From the NCBI GenBank assembly GCA_963580455.1, contig OY756965.1, positions 21,054,902-21,118,901 of the forward strand: DNA of 64,000 nucleotides. The letters run 5' to 3'. A model generated the notes under the pieces. That model saw only the letters and a program-made list of their open reading frames with translations, was not told the DNA's origin and did not search any database. The position numbers and the translations under genes are program-made. This DNA comes from Euonymus europaeus. Taxonomy: Eukaryota > Streptophyta > Magnoliopsida > Celastrales > Celastraceae. Of the stretch, positions 37,971-49,016 are shown one piece after another (the stretch's first letter is position 1; each line of letters begins with the position of its first letter).

Positions 37971-39640
37971 AGATTTTGCTCTTCCCCGAACACAACTCCG
38001 ATCAGATAAGCAAATCCCAGCAGTGAAGACAGGAGGGAATAGAGTGAGTGAATGTGTGGAAATGGAAGCAGACAGAAGTCCAAGAAAAGAAAGGAGTGGG
38101 GGCAAGAGGTGGAAGAAAAAAATAATTTAAGGGGGGAGAAAGAGAATGCTTGGTTTCCTCAAATCACGTTGAAAGATTGTCAGATAATGGACGGCCAAGA
38201 TATCATCTGCATTGGTTCAATTACTTTTTTGTGTCAACAAACCCAAGACCACTTTTGTCTTGTTTCTCTGCTCTTATCTGTGGTTCATTAGGCTCGGCAT
38301 ACAGGCTTTTATAGGTAATTGGTGCTCTGGTACGGTGAATAGTGTATTATTGTGCCTTTGTGTGAAAGTAGCAGCTTGGGACCTTTTTTTTTGCAAAGAG
38401 ACAATATGCTTGGGATAGCCACGGATCCAGCTGGTCTCTCAACGGTCATATTGTACTACTTTTTTATTTTTATTTTTCATGAGCAAGGCCACATTTTTTT
38501 ATTTATTTCTATTTTGTCAATCCCCAACTCTCCTTTTTTTTTCAAATTTCTGTGTTTCAATTTTTATTTTTTTTATTTGTGTAAATACGATGAAAGTTTT
38601 ACTAATATGAATAAAATTTACGTAAAATTTCAATGAGAAAAAACTATTTGTTTCAAGAATTACTTAAAATTTCACTTGAAACAACAAATCACTCCTCACT
38701 CTTCCCAACTAAATAAAAAAAAATCTCCCAATTTGATTCAAATAAAATAACTGATAACTTAAAGTTACGTTCATTTTTCACCAATCAATTTCTAATATGT
38801 ATATTGTTAGGCTTGGGATTGGGTCGAGTCTGTTGGTTATCGGCCCGACTAGTTGTTGATAACAACCAATTTTTTTTAAATCCTTTTTTACAATCGATAA
38901 TAGGCTGGTAATGATTGATAATGTGTCGATAATGGCGATGACGGTCGATAATTCCGATGAATTTTGGGTTTTTGACTCAATTTTTATTAATAGGCGATTG
39001 ATCGATAATATCAGCCATGCAACTAACAATTAGCTATTTTGAAAATCCACATCCGACCCAACTATTATGGGTTGGATAAGATTATCACCTGACTATTATG
39101 GGTCAGGTGTCGAGCTGATAATTATTGGCCGATAAAACTGACCCAGTCCCATCACTAATTTTAAGTAATTATTGACATAAATAAATTTTTTTCATTGAAG
39201 TTCTATGTAAATTTCATTTAACTTTAATTGTCTTTACACAGTGAATGAATAATTGACTGAAACTCGTTAATTTGTTGTATGTTCAATGGTTGTTAATGAA
39301 GAACGGAAAATATTATCATCCTCATCAATCTTTTATCTCAAAAATTACGAGTCTAACTACATTCGTTTATAAGAATTTTAAAGAACTTCCCTAATGCATT
39401 TGTTTTAATCATTCACTTTATTTAGATTCATTATTTCATCAAAGATTACAACATCCAAAATTTAGGAGAAGAAAACACGCATGCTCCATAATTGAACAAG
39501 AGTGCATCTTTCCAAGTCAAATCAAGTTAAAATTAATGCTAAATTAAATTATAAATTGTTGGATGAGTCAAATAGTAAGCATGGTGCCATAATTACCACT
39601 TCAACAAGTCAATCAATATCCACAGGCCATAGTCAATGAT
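37971..39640. other. Glucanase promoter side and spacer
   Basis: Pyrimidine/purine-asymmetric DNA near the start codon is followed by AT-rich spacer. Around 38810-39160 are GC-richer phrases with an imperfect local repeat (GACTATTATGGGTCAGGTG beside CAACTATTATGGGTTGG) and GATAATxGCxGATAA-like motifs, probably a degenerate transposon. Confidence 0.35.
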
Positions 39641-39646
39641 CAAAGA

Positions 39647-39905
39647 ATTTTTTTAAAAATAAAAATTAGATTTATTTTTGATTGATTTTACAAATCCAAT
39701 GATATCTTTTTTGTTAAAAACAAAAAGAATATTCAGCATAAATAGTGCATGATAATTATAGACTGTTGGACATAAAACATTTTCATACATATTTCAAGCT
39801 GCATTTGATTTTTGTTTTGAACAGAAAAGATATCGTCCAACTCGTAAAATTGATCAAATACAAATATAATTTTATAAAAAAAAATTAAAATTTCTTGGAT
39901 CCCAA
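39647..39905. mobile_element. Fold-back MITE
   Basis: GATTGATTTTACAAATCCAA then GATATCTTTTTTGTT near 39680 pairs with the inverted AGAAAAGATATCG...CTCGTAAAATTGATC near 39820-39857. The element is about 260 bp with no ORF. It shares its core motif with elements at 42165 and 57400. Confidence 0.6.
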
Positions 39906-39982
39906 AAATAACATCAAAGTTAGGTACACACACACACATATATATATATATTTGCATTTGAGCTGAACTTACGGTGTTTCTA

Positions 39983-40404
39983 TGGGTTAATATTACATGT
40001 AATCACCGAAAGATGACACGTTTTTCATTTTGGCCACTCAAATATGAAAAAGCTTCAACTCAGTCACCAAACTTTTGATTTTGTGTCAATTTGATCATTA
40101 AAGCAGTTTTTGGTTATTTCGGGTAGTCAATCCGCTCACATGGTAGGTTGACCTTTTTTTATCTTCAAGTGACCAAAATAAAACATAAGTCATCTTTTTG
40201 GGACAAAATGTATTATTAACTCCCTTTGTTTCAAACGGTCAACATATACATAAGATGTTTGACTGCCCGAAATTGCTAAAAGCTGACAAGTGATCAAATC
40301 AATACAAAATCAAAAGAAGTACGATGATTGAATTGAAATATTTCATCTTTGAATGAAGAAATAAAATACGAATCATTTTGGGTGGCTAAATATAATATTA
40401 ACCC
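39983..40404. mobile_element. MITE with GGGTTAATATTA terminal inverted repeats
   Basis: The left end GGGTTAATATTACATGTAAT followed by CACC matches the reverse complement of the right end (GGGTTAATATTATATTTAGC then CACC). About 422 bp, with subterminal inverted segments and no ORF. Confidence 0.75.
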
Positions 40405-43059
40405 AAATTTCTGCCCCAATGACTTCAATTTTTACTCTTTAGGATGTCCGACTCAACTCTACTCAGCCCAAGCCTACTGGAGCCTGGCCCAATCTCAATC
40501 ATGATCTGCTCGAGTCTCGACTGCTCTACTAATCTACTTACTTCCAATGCTCATCATTGCACGTGTTGGTCGACAGAGCTAGTCAAACAATATCATGCAT
40601 CATTTTGTCAGTTTGAACTTAAATGGACCAAACAACCAGAGCACGACATATATGTATCTACTATCTGCAGCATATGATTTCATTTCCTCTTAACTTTTTT
40701 AGTATTATCAAGGTTGTATCTCCAGGGTATTTTCAGTTATTGAATGAATAAAAATTAAAATACTGCTAGTTTTTTCAATTATTTAGTATTCACCTGAATT
40801 AACAAAGCATTGATGTCTTATTTTTGACATTCGGTGCGACGAATCAACAGATTTAAAAGTCTTGTATTTGGTTTCATCGTCAAACAACAAATTCAAGTAG
40901 ACGTATTTTTTTATATTCGTGGGTCGAACAACAGTCTCGAGTAATCATTATTCTACGCTATCCTGCATCATTTCTTTATCCATTTACCAGAACAAAAGCT
41001 TTTGGTCATTGCCATGAAGCTTACTAGTTATGACAGGTTTAACGTGACTGAGAATAAAGCAGACGGCAATGATTTCCGTCTACTCCTTTCTAGAATGATT
41101 GTTGAGTTAATTTGTTAATCTTACTTAATCAGTGCTAAACGATTGAGTAATGTGGTATTACAAAGGATTATTATCATCAAGTGATTTTAGGAGGGGGGAG
41201 GCTGTCCATGACACTGAGTAGTGGTGAAAGCATGGTTGGATGCCTAATACTGGCTTATTGCGAAGGAGTTGTTCATGACAGTAAAAATGGCTCCTCAGAC
41301 CACATGGATCTGGCTCAAGTTTTCAACTAAGCCCACCAAATTTTGTTGGAAGGGCCCAATTAGTCAAAGTCCTCTTATAGGTACAGGCCTAGTCCATTAA
41401 GGGAGTTGGATAATTACACGTCAATATCCGAGTTTTTTTTTTTTTTTTGTGGAATTTATTTTCTTTAATGAATTCATGGTGACGTTATAAATGACATGCA
41501 CCATATGAATGTAAATATAAAAAATAAAAATAAAAACACATCATGGAATTTATTTCTTTTTGGACCAGCAATGATGGTAGCGGAGAAAAGAAATCCAAAA
41601 ATATTAAAAAAAGAAGAAACAACTAATCTCTTTTTATCCAAGATAGAACTGTTGTTAGTGTTGATCTAGAAGTTGAAAGAGAATAAAACTGAACCCTACC
41701 AACAAAACCCAAAAAGAGTAGAGAGAAGTGTGCACCCTAGCTTGCACTTTTGGCATGCATTTGATGTGTCATAGAATGATTGATACAGGTAGCTCTGCCG
41801 GAAAATGTAATTCATCATGTCAAATACTATATATATATATATATATATGTATCTATAATGTGTGTTTGTGTGTCACTCATCCAAGATGACCCCCTCCATA
41901 AACCCTAAAATGGGCACAAACTTTTTTGCACAAATTGAAGAAGAACAATGTGGAATGATGTAGTTAGTGTTGTTGCAGCAGAAGATAAGGTTTTTGAATA
42001 AGAATGATATGGATATGGAGCATTGTCTATTATAAGTTAATTCATAACCCAATTGAAGAGAATCAAATATAAAAGGCTGTAACTATCTATCGATCTATCT
42101 ATATATATGTATATGTAGGGGATTTCTCCTATAAGGACCTAAAATAAGGACTTAAAATAAGGACCTAAGCTTTTGGGTTCCAAGAAATTTTTTAAAAAAC
42201 TTGAAAAAATTATATTTATGTTTGATCGGTTTTACGAATCTAATGATATATTTTTTGTTTCAAACAAAAATCAAATGCTACCCGAAAAGTGGATGAAATT
42301 TTTTGTGTTCTATATTTTTTGTTTCATCCATTTTTCGGGTAATTTCCCTGTATATGTATATGTATATATGTATCATCATCATGAGATATGCAGTGATGAA
42401 ACGACATAATTAAGAGATACCAAAAATAATTTATAAAATTTAGAACTGCTGGCCACCGTGTCATTCCAGTGTTTTATGATAAAAATAAAAAATAAAACAT
42501 AAGAGAAGCTCATACTTTCTCCATTTCTTGTGTTGAGGTGGCAAGTAGCGATTAATGAAGAATTGTTCCTATGAAATCCAGTTATTAATCCACTTTTTAA
42601 TAATGGACCCATTCAAATGTTCAAATTACAAACTTATATGATGCCTATGTTGATGTCGATCTCGATCTCGATTAAAAAAATACTTAAAAATTACTCTACA
42701 TTTTTTCCATGAACGGATAAAGAATTTTTAAAAAATAGAAAATCAAAATGGTATGGGATTAGATGTACAAAGCAAATTTAATTGCGATTCTAAATAAGTG
42801 GGAGATGGGAAAGAAGCATAAATGTACCAAACTTAATCCATCATCGGCACAGCTGCATAGAAACATAATGGACTGCAACAGACTGACACTGATCGTAACA
42901 AACAAAAAAAGTAGCTAGAATCCCACTCAAATTGTCTATCAAAGTTAGCGAGAACCTGCATTCACTGCACTTTGACACACTGGCTAGATAAATCTGTGAG
43001 TCCACGCAATAACTCAAACTACAATGTCATACAAATATATGGAATTCTATGTACAAGTT
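40405..43059. other. Repeat-rich spacer
   Basis: No gene found. Holds an (AT)n microsatellite at about 41828-41848 and a hairpin element at 42165-42345 in which TACCCGAAAAGTGGATGAAA pairs with TTTCATCCATTTTTCGGGTA. The rest is AT-rich and unassigned. Confidence 0.45.
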
Positions 43060-43425
43060 TGGAGTAGAATTCAAATCCATAGCTTTCAGAAAGATAGTCT
43101 CTCTCCAAATTGTTAGGTTGAAGCTAACGAGTTCAAAGTAAAAATTAAATCCATTCCATCGAGAGAGGATAGTCTCACTCCAGATTGTTAGGTTAACGTT
43201 AACGAGTTCGAAATAGATATCAAATCCACACCATCGAGAGAGAATAGTCTCTCTCCAAACTGTTAGGTTAATGTTAACGAGATCTAAATAGACATCAAAT
43301 CCACACCTTCGAGAAAATAATGTCTCTCTAAACTATTCTGTTAACATCAATGAGTTTGAAATATATAATAGTCATACATTTGAGAGAGGATCATCTCTCT
43401 CCGAACTGTTAGGTTAGGAATTGAT
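43060..43425. repeat. Minisatellite, period about 75 bp, near five copies
   Basis: Units built on CGAGAGAGGATAGTCTC, CTCCAAATTGTTAGGTT, AACGAGTTCGAAATAGA and ATCAAATCCACACC recur with the TGTTAGGTT element (diverged in the fourth copy) at about 43111, 43186, 43261, 43336 and 43406. Copies diverge by several substitutions. No coding potential. Confidence 0.85.
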
Positions 43426-45531
43426 TTCTAGACAACGAGAACTAGCTGGCTTGTGTCATATATTTTGGTGTAAACTTCTTCTTTTTATGACAAAAGCATT
43501 GCGATTGTGATGACATGCTACAAGCCTACAAAAACATATATATAGTTTAATTTGAATAATCAAATAAAGTAATAATTGCAAACACAGACAAATAACATAA
43601 ATAAAACGAAAAGAAGAAACAAGAAGAAGGTGAAGCACTACTCTACTCATTGGATCATTGATTTAGTTTGATTCATTAATGGGAAAAGCTTGGCAACAAC
43701 ATCAAAAAAAAAAACAAAAGGGCCCACACAAAACCCACTGAATTGACCAATACATCAGAGGGTCGACCACCGGCTCGTGATTCGGTCACCGACCACACCC
43801 CAAATTGTTTGTAGACTGTTGATGATCATGTTGATGGTGTGTTGTGTCTACACTATTCTCGGCTCACTCACTCTTCCACTAGCTAGCTGTGTTTTTTCCT
43901 TTATATATTTGTCCAAACTTCCATACTTGTCCTGTGCAAGGCAATGATTGTCAAGTGGTCATGAACCCTCATGTCCATTAATAGTATTTTATAAATATAC
44001 TTTTTTCTTAACGAATTTTTGACGAGTGTTAGATATATATACTTTATAATTGGCCAATTCTTTCTATACATATTAGCTTTATCTTTGTTTAATTTGCCAA
44101 ATATCGTGTGCACAGTTTCGTCTCGCAAGGGACAGTTTACAGGGATTGGAATCTCACATCACTTAGGTACAAAAATAACGCCATTAACTAGTGTTTTTTG
44201 TTGTAAACTAATGTCTCAGGCAATTCTTGAGAAGTGTTAATAAAAGACTAAAAAAAAAAATCGCACCATCACTTGGTAAAAGCACAAGTGAAGTGTTAAA
44301 AAGTTAAAACTACAAAGGGTGCTAAAGAGTAAAGGATAAAAAGACGGGGGTTCCGGTCCGAAGGAAGTCAAACTGATGAGGGCCCAGAAGTCCACTCGCC
44401 AACAAACGCGTGGAAACGACGCGGATTTGATTTTGGTAGACCGAAGTGATCAGTGAGATTTGAATTGGAGTTTGGTAGACCCACGCGCTATTTGGCACGC
44501 TCTCCTTCGTGCGGGACCTCCACTTCTCGGCTTTTTCGGATTTGCACGTTGCAATGCCACCAACTAATATAAACGATGACGATGATGACGACGACGACCA
44601 TCCGGAGAGCTGGAGGCTGGAGCTTTGGATGTGTGGATGATTCTGGGTGTGACATTTGTTGTAAAACAGAGTGGTAAAATCTTAATGACATTAAGTGGCA
44701 CAATGATAGCTTTTGTGTGGGTGTGTGGTTTGAGGATGGATGTGTATATATATCTATATGTGTGTGTATAGGATCAAGGTTTTACGTTCATCTTCCTCAA
44801 TCATGGTGTCCATTGTTAGAACTTGGGGAGGAAATAATTAAACTAGTTACTTTTACAAACATGTACCACACATACGTACGTAATTGAAATTTGAAAAATT
44901 AACATTCTAAGGTCTATTAGGGGTAATTGAAATCAAATCAATCCCTCGACTGCGGATCAATTTTGGACACCCCTAAACTACTCAAACATCAAAGAGTCAT
45001 TTACAGTCAACTCATGTTGGAGTTGGGTTTTGGGGGTGATAATTCAAATCGAATTTATTAATTAACAAAATTGCAATATCCAAATCTCAAATGTGTAATC
45101 GATGTTAAGGCCATTTTTTGACATTATCAAGTGCTGAAAATACATTAATTATACATTTTTAATGTCAATGATATATGTATAGATGGTACGTACTTGATAT
45201 ATAAAAGAAGAACAAAATATCAACTTCACAGAACTCAAAAGTTGACATTTATTAATCGAGGTAAAAACTGGTATCTGTGAGTTGGTATAAAAACTATGCA
45301 CTAATAGTGATTGATTTAAAGTGAAAAGAGATATAAATATATACAAAATATGTGTTTGTTTGTGTCTATACATACATATACATATATGTATATGTATGTG
45401 TATGTATATGTATGTATGTACGGTTGGAAGTAGCTTGCCGGTAGGTCATTGTTACTAGTATGGTACGGTTTTAGCTCACACGACAAAGCAATCTGATCTA
45501 TATGTATTTGTTCCTTATTGAAAAGGCAACT

Positions 45532-45571
<40 letters not shown>

Positions 45572-45775
45572 TTTACAAAATAACCCAATTTGTGATTAAT
45601 AGAGTCAAATTAAAGCCCACAGTAACCAAAATGACACCACAACAACTCATATACAGAGATCACTTTCTTTTCTTTTTTAACCTTTTCACTTATTTGGGGA
45701 AAAAGAGAGGAAAAGATGTGTTTTCTTCAAGATTATTGATTTATTTGCTCTCTGTGACCACTAATAACAACCAAA
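43426..45775. other. Spacer downstream of the MYB gene
   Basis: AT-rich spacer with no gene found. Includes TA/TATG microsatellite runs around 45362-45420 and (TA)n at 45534-45569, and a (GAC)n-like run near 44573-44598. The last few hundred bases would contain the MYB 3' UTR. Confidence 0.45.
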
Positions 45776-46869
45776 TTACAAGCTTGCCCCAAAAGAAGAC
45801 TCAAAAGTTACATTGGTGTCCAAGAATATTAATTCTTGATCCAAAACCATTCTTGGGCACTGAGGACCCCAATCCCAACTGGTGAAGTCATCATCCCACA
45901 AACCCAATTGTTTGTTATTATTGTAACCAGAAAGCCACTCAAACTCTGGACCTTGCAATTTTTCGAGGATGTTATTATTTGAACCAGAAGAAGAAGAAGA
46001 CGATGATGATGATGTTGGAACCAATATCTCATCAGGCTCAATCAATGGAACTTCATCTATGCAGAAACTATTGATCATGACCTCCATTGTGTCGAACATT
46101 AATGCGCTCTTCTCTTCCTTTCTCATGACTTCAGTGATTGTCGATTCTAATGATGTCTCTGCAGCTTCCTTATTATTTTCCTCCCCCTCCTCCTGTTCTT
46201 GTTGTGGTTGTAATTGCTGCTGTGGTTTTTCAATGGTGGAGAGTGGCTTGTGATTAAGAGGATCAATGCCCATTTTTCTCAGTTTTTTCTTGATATGTGT
46301 GTTCCAATGATTCTTTATCTCATTATCAGTTCTTCCAGGTAGATGTGAAGCAATTTTTGACCATCTGGAAAAAATAAAAATAAAAAACTATTCAGCCTTA
46401 TATATCCATATGTGTTGAGCTGTTACTAAAAAAAACAGAGAATGGAAGCAGAGGAGGTGCCTAAACATGGGATTTTATTCAAAGGAGTGAAAATAAAACC
46501 TGTTACCAAGCTGAGCATGAAGATCAATCACCATTTGCTCTTCATATTCTGATAAAAGTCCTCTCTTCAAGTCTGGCCTTAGATAGTTTGTCCATCTTAG
46601 CCTGCAACTCTTCCCACACCTCAACAATCCTGCAATCACACAAAGTTTATTTTTTATTATTTTTGTTTCTGTTAATTTCATCGACACCCTTCTTTTTCTT
46701 TTCCTTTTGGTTAAGTAAGATCGAGTTTAGGGAGACCTGCAAGCTTAGGAAGAGCTCTCCAGCAGCATTGGCCATTAGTGACGATGAAATTGATGAGTTT
46801 CTTGTCTTCCTCTGCTGTCCATGGACCCTTCTTCAATCCAACTTTCTCACAACATGGTTGCCTCCCCAT
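45776..46869 (-). CDS. R2R3-MYB transcription factor, MYB20/42/43/85 clade
   Basis: Three exons, 46869-46737, 46629-46500 and 46364-45776, encode 283 aa. The N-terminal [20 protein letters not shown] starts the R2 repeat (Trp in GPW, CCWRAL, LRW) and the R3 repeat follows ([50 protein letters not shown]), then [13 protein letters not shown]. Introns sit at the two classic R2R3 positions. Phe replaces the first R3 Trp, as is common. This N-terminus and the [15 protein letters not shown] segment are typical of the clade that activates lignin and phenylalanine biosynthesis during secondary wall formation. The C-terminal half is Gln/Glu-rich, then Ser-rich, and ends in an acidic Trp-rich patch ([14 protein letters not shown]), a plausible activation domain. 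Intron 1 has a non-consensus donor (GTCTCC). Position next to TIC40 favours MYB43. Confidence 0.93.
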
Positions 46870-46960
46870 CTTCTTCTTCTCCTCTCTCTAGCTCTACAAT
46901 ACTGAAAGATTATTCTTTGAAATGTGTGCAGATACCAGAGCCACAATATAGCACTTCCAT

Positions 46961-46979
46961 ACCAACCACTTTATATACA
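46961..46979 (-). promoter_or_regulatory. TATA box and AC-type element of the MYB gene
   Basis: On the minus strand GTATATAAAG lies about 100 bp upstream of the ATG and is followed at once by GGTTGGT (ACCAACC on the plus strand, 46961-46967). ACCAACC fits the AC element/SMRE bound by secondary-wall MYBs. TATA call is good; the AC-element role is inference. Confidence 0.5.
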
Positions 46980-47389
46980 TGATGCTTCGGCTTCCACTCC
47001 TCTTTCCATGGACCTTTTAGCTGCCGACCCTTTTGCATTTATTTTTTGTTTTACTTTTCTGACTTTTTATTTGTTTCTTATTATTTTGTGGTGTACACTT
47101 GTGATGTTTCTTCAACGCTTTAGGTTTTGTACACGTGTAAGCATGTTTTGGATCACGGGTACGCACACGTGCGAAACAGTCCTAGTCGGAAAGGCGCACC
47201 TCATCCACTATTGCTTTGCTTCAGTTTCAAGCGTTGGATTAGCTATTGCACTCTCTGGCCCCACACAACGGGGAAAGTGTATTAAGTAAAACAAAATTTA
47301 AATCTTGATCAAGTAAAAAAGAAGAAGCATATTCCTATATTAATATATCTATATATTATATTTTTAGTATATACAGTACCAACAAAATA

Positions 47390-48110
47390 TTAACCTTGCT
47401 GAGGCATGGTCAACTGATCAATTGTCGAGTCCTTTTGAGTGTACGTAGATACCCGAAATTCATAATCAACAAATTCAAAAACTTGAATTCTGGGTGGAAA
47501 CTGACAATTTTGAAGAAATATGGATTCCGCACCATCTTCAAACGAATGAATCGTTAGAAATCCAAGGATCAGATTTGGAGGAACGGTCATTGTGGCTCTG
47601 ATGATCAGGTCAGCTCAATGGATGAAAATAAGGTGACCCTAGTAGAGATCGGGAAATAAGGGTTGTTGTTTGGGATTGTTTTGAATGGAAAAGTTGAGAG
47701 AGGTTTTGAAAGTCTCGTTTTGACTTCAAATATGCATCCCTTTTCACAGAGAAGGAAAATGTTATTTATAGTGTGTTGGTTTACTAAATTTAGTTAGGAC
47801 TTTATGGTATTTATGACTGAATAAACAAGCCGGACATATGATAGGACAACACCTTGACGAGGTGACAGACAATGCATGTCTGATAATTCGTTGGGGTAAC
47901 ATACATTTTTCACAATGGTGAGCTCTTTCTGTGGTGGTTTGGTGACGAGCTTCATCTTTAGGCGAACTCCAACATTGAATCCCCATGTTGTGTGCTTCGA
48001 AACTATTGAATCAGAGTTGAATTGGGCTTTGACTTGATCAAATATCGAACACGCTTTGACTTTATGTGAAAGTGGGTCAGACTCAATTTTGATCATTACA
48101 GTTTATTTAT
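47390..48110 (-). mobile_element. LTR-like sequence
   Basis: On the minus strand the block runs through CAAAGCCCAATTCAACTCTG, a TATA-like ACTATAAATAAC near 47770, an A/C-rich leader and a pyrimidine-rich stretch with short open frames. This order resembles an LTR with its promoter. Ends and duplicated target site were not identified, and the overlapping reading frames are not recognisable proteins. Confidence 0.35.
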
Positions 48111-48229
48111 TATATGGGTACAGCCCATTGTATGCATGATACACGTCAAGAGCCCAGCCCATGTTGTTTTTAGACTTTTTGAAAAACAAGTCATAAGGGA
48201 AAGGGTGAATAAATTTTTTGAACTAAATA

Positions 48230-48581
48230 GAAGTTATACAGCAATCTCAAAGTTAAGTTTTTATATACTGAAGGACACAATGTGAGACATATATTAATAA
48301 ACATGATATTTCATCTGTCTGGAGAGACAATTAGTCGACATTTTTACAATACGTAGCAATAATTCAAGTAGATGAGAAATTTATATGGTCGTCAGATGAT
48401 TTTCAAGTTTCTCTAAAAATTATCGACAATACTAAATGATTTGATAAATATTTCAAGGTGAATATCATTCCTTTTAATTTATAAGCTTATCCTTAATGGA
48501 TGTCGAGATGCTATTGATGGGACACACATTCATTTAAAAAGCATTCGTTTTAGAGGATGTGAATCAAAACCAGCCATGTGA
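48230..48581 (+). pseudogene. PIF/Harbinger-type transposase fossil
   Basis: From 48273 the plus strand reads GHNVRHILINMIFHLSGETI then SRHFYNT and a stop. After a decayed stretch, from 48498 it reads GCRDAIDGTHIHLKSIRFRG then CESKPAM and a stop. The family pattern HNV-x-R...SGETIS-R-xF followed by D-x-IGAIDGTHI, containing the first catalytic Asp, is diagnostic of plant PIF/Harbinger (HARBI1-like) transposases. The remaining DDE domain is absent and stops are present, so it is dead. Confidence 0.8.
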
Positions 48582-49016
48582 TGGTAGGCAAATACAAGTT
48601 ACAACACTTTTTTTGTATATATATATATATATATTTTGTATAGCTAGACAAATTTTATACCGCAGTATCAGTCGCTAGATCGTATGATTCCGATACCGAT
48701 ATTTAACACACTGCCTCCTGTCCCTAAACCTTCTATCCAAGCAAGATTTACATCTTAATCCTCCATCAAATCTAATATTCTTTCCAGGCATATACCGCTT
48801 TATCGGTCGGTATTGCAATACATTCTCATACCAGAAAACGGACACAGCACCACCGTGAATAACAAAGAAACTTGGTCTTTTATTCTTTTAGTCGGCGAAG
48901 TTTCCTTCTTTTATTGTTTGTTTCTGTTACGGTTTCCTGCTTTAGGGTTTATCAGACATTACTTTGATTTCTCAATAGATTCGTCACTTTCTCATCGAAT
49001 CAACAAAATTTTCGAG

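Noticed and set aside
37971..38105. Upstream in-frame ATG of the glucanase at 38105
   Set aside because: Would add 45 residues before a perfect signal peptide; secreted GH17 enzymes start at the signal peptide.
45969..46253. Plus-strand open frame over the MYB last exon
   Set aside because: Antisense shadow; the Cys/Ser runs arise from the Gln/Glu/Ser repeats of the MYB tail.
47794..48096. 100-codon minus-strand open frame
   Set aside because: No recognisable domain; better explained as part of an LTR-like sequence with its own promoter features.
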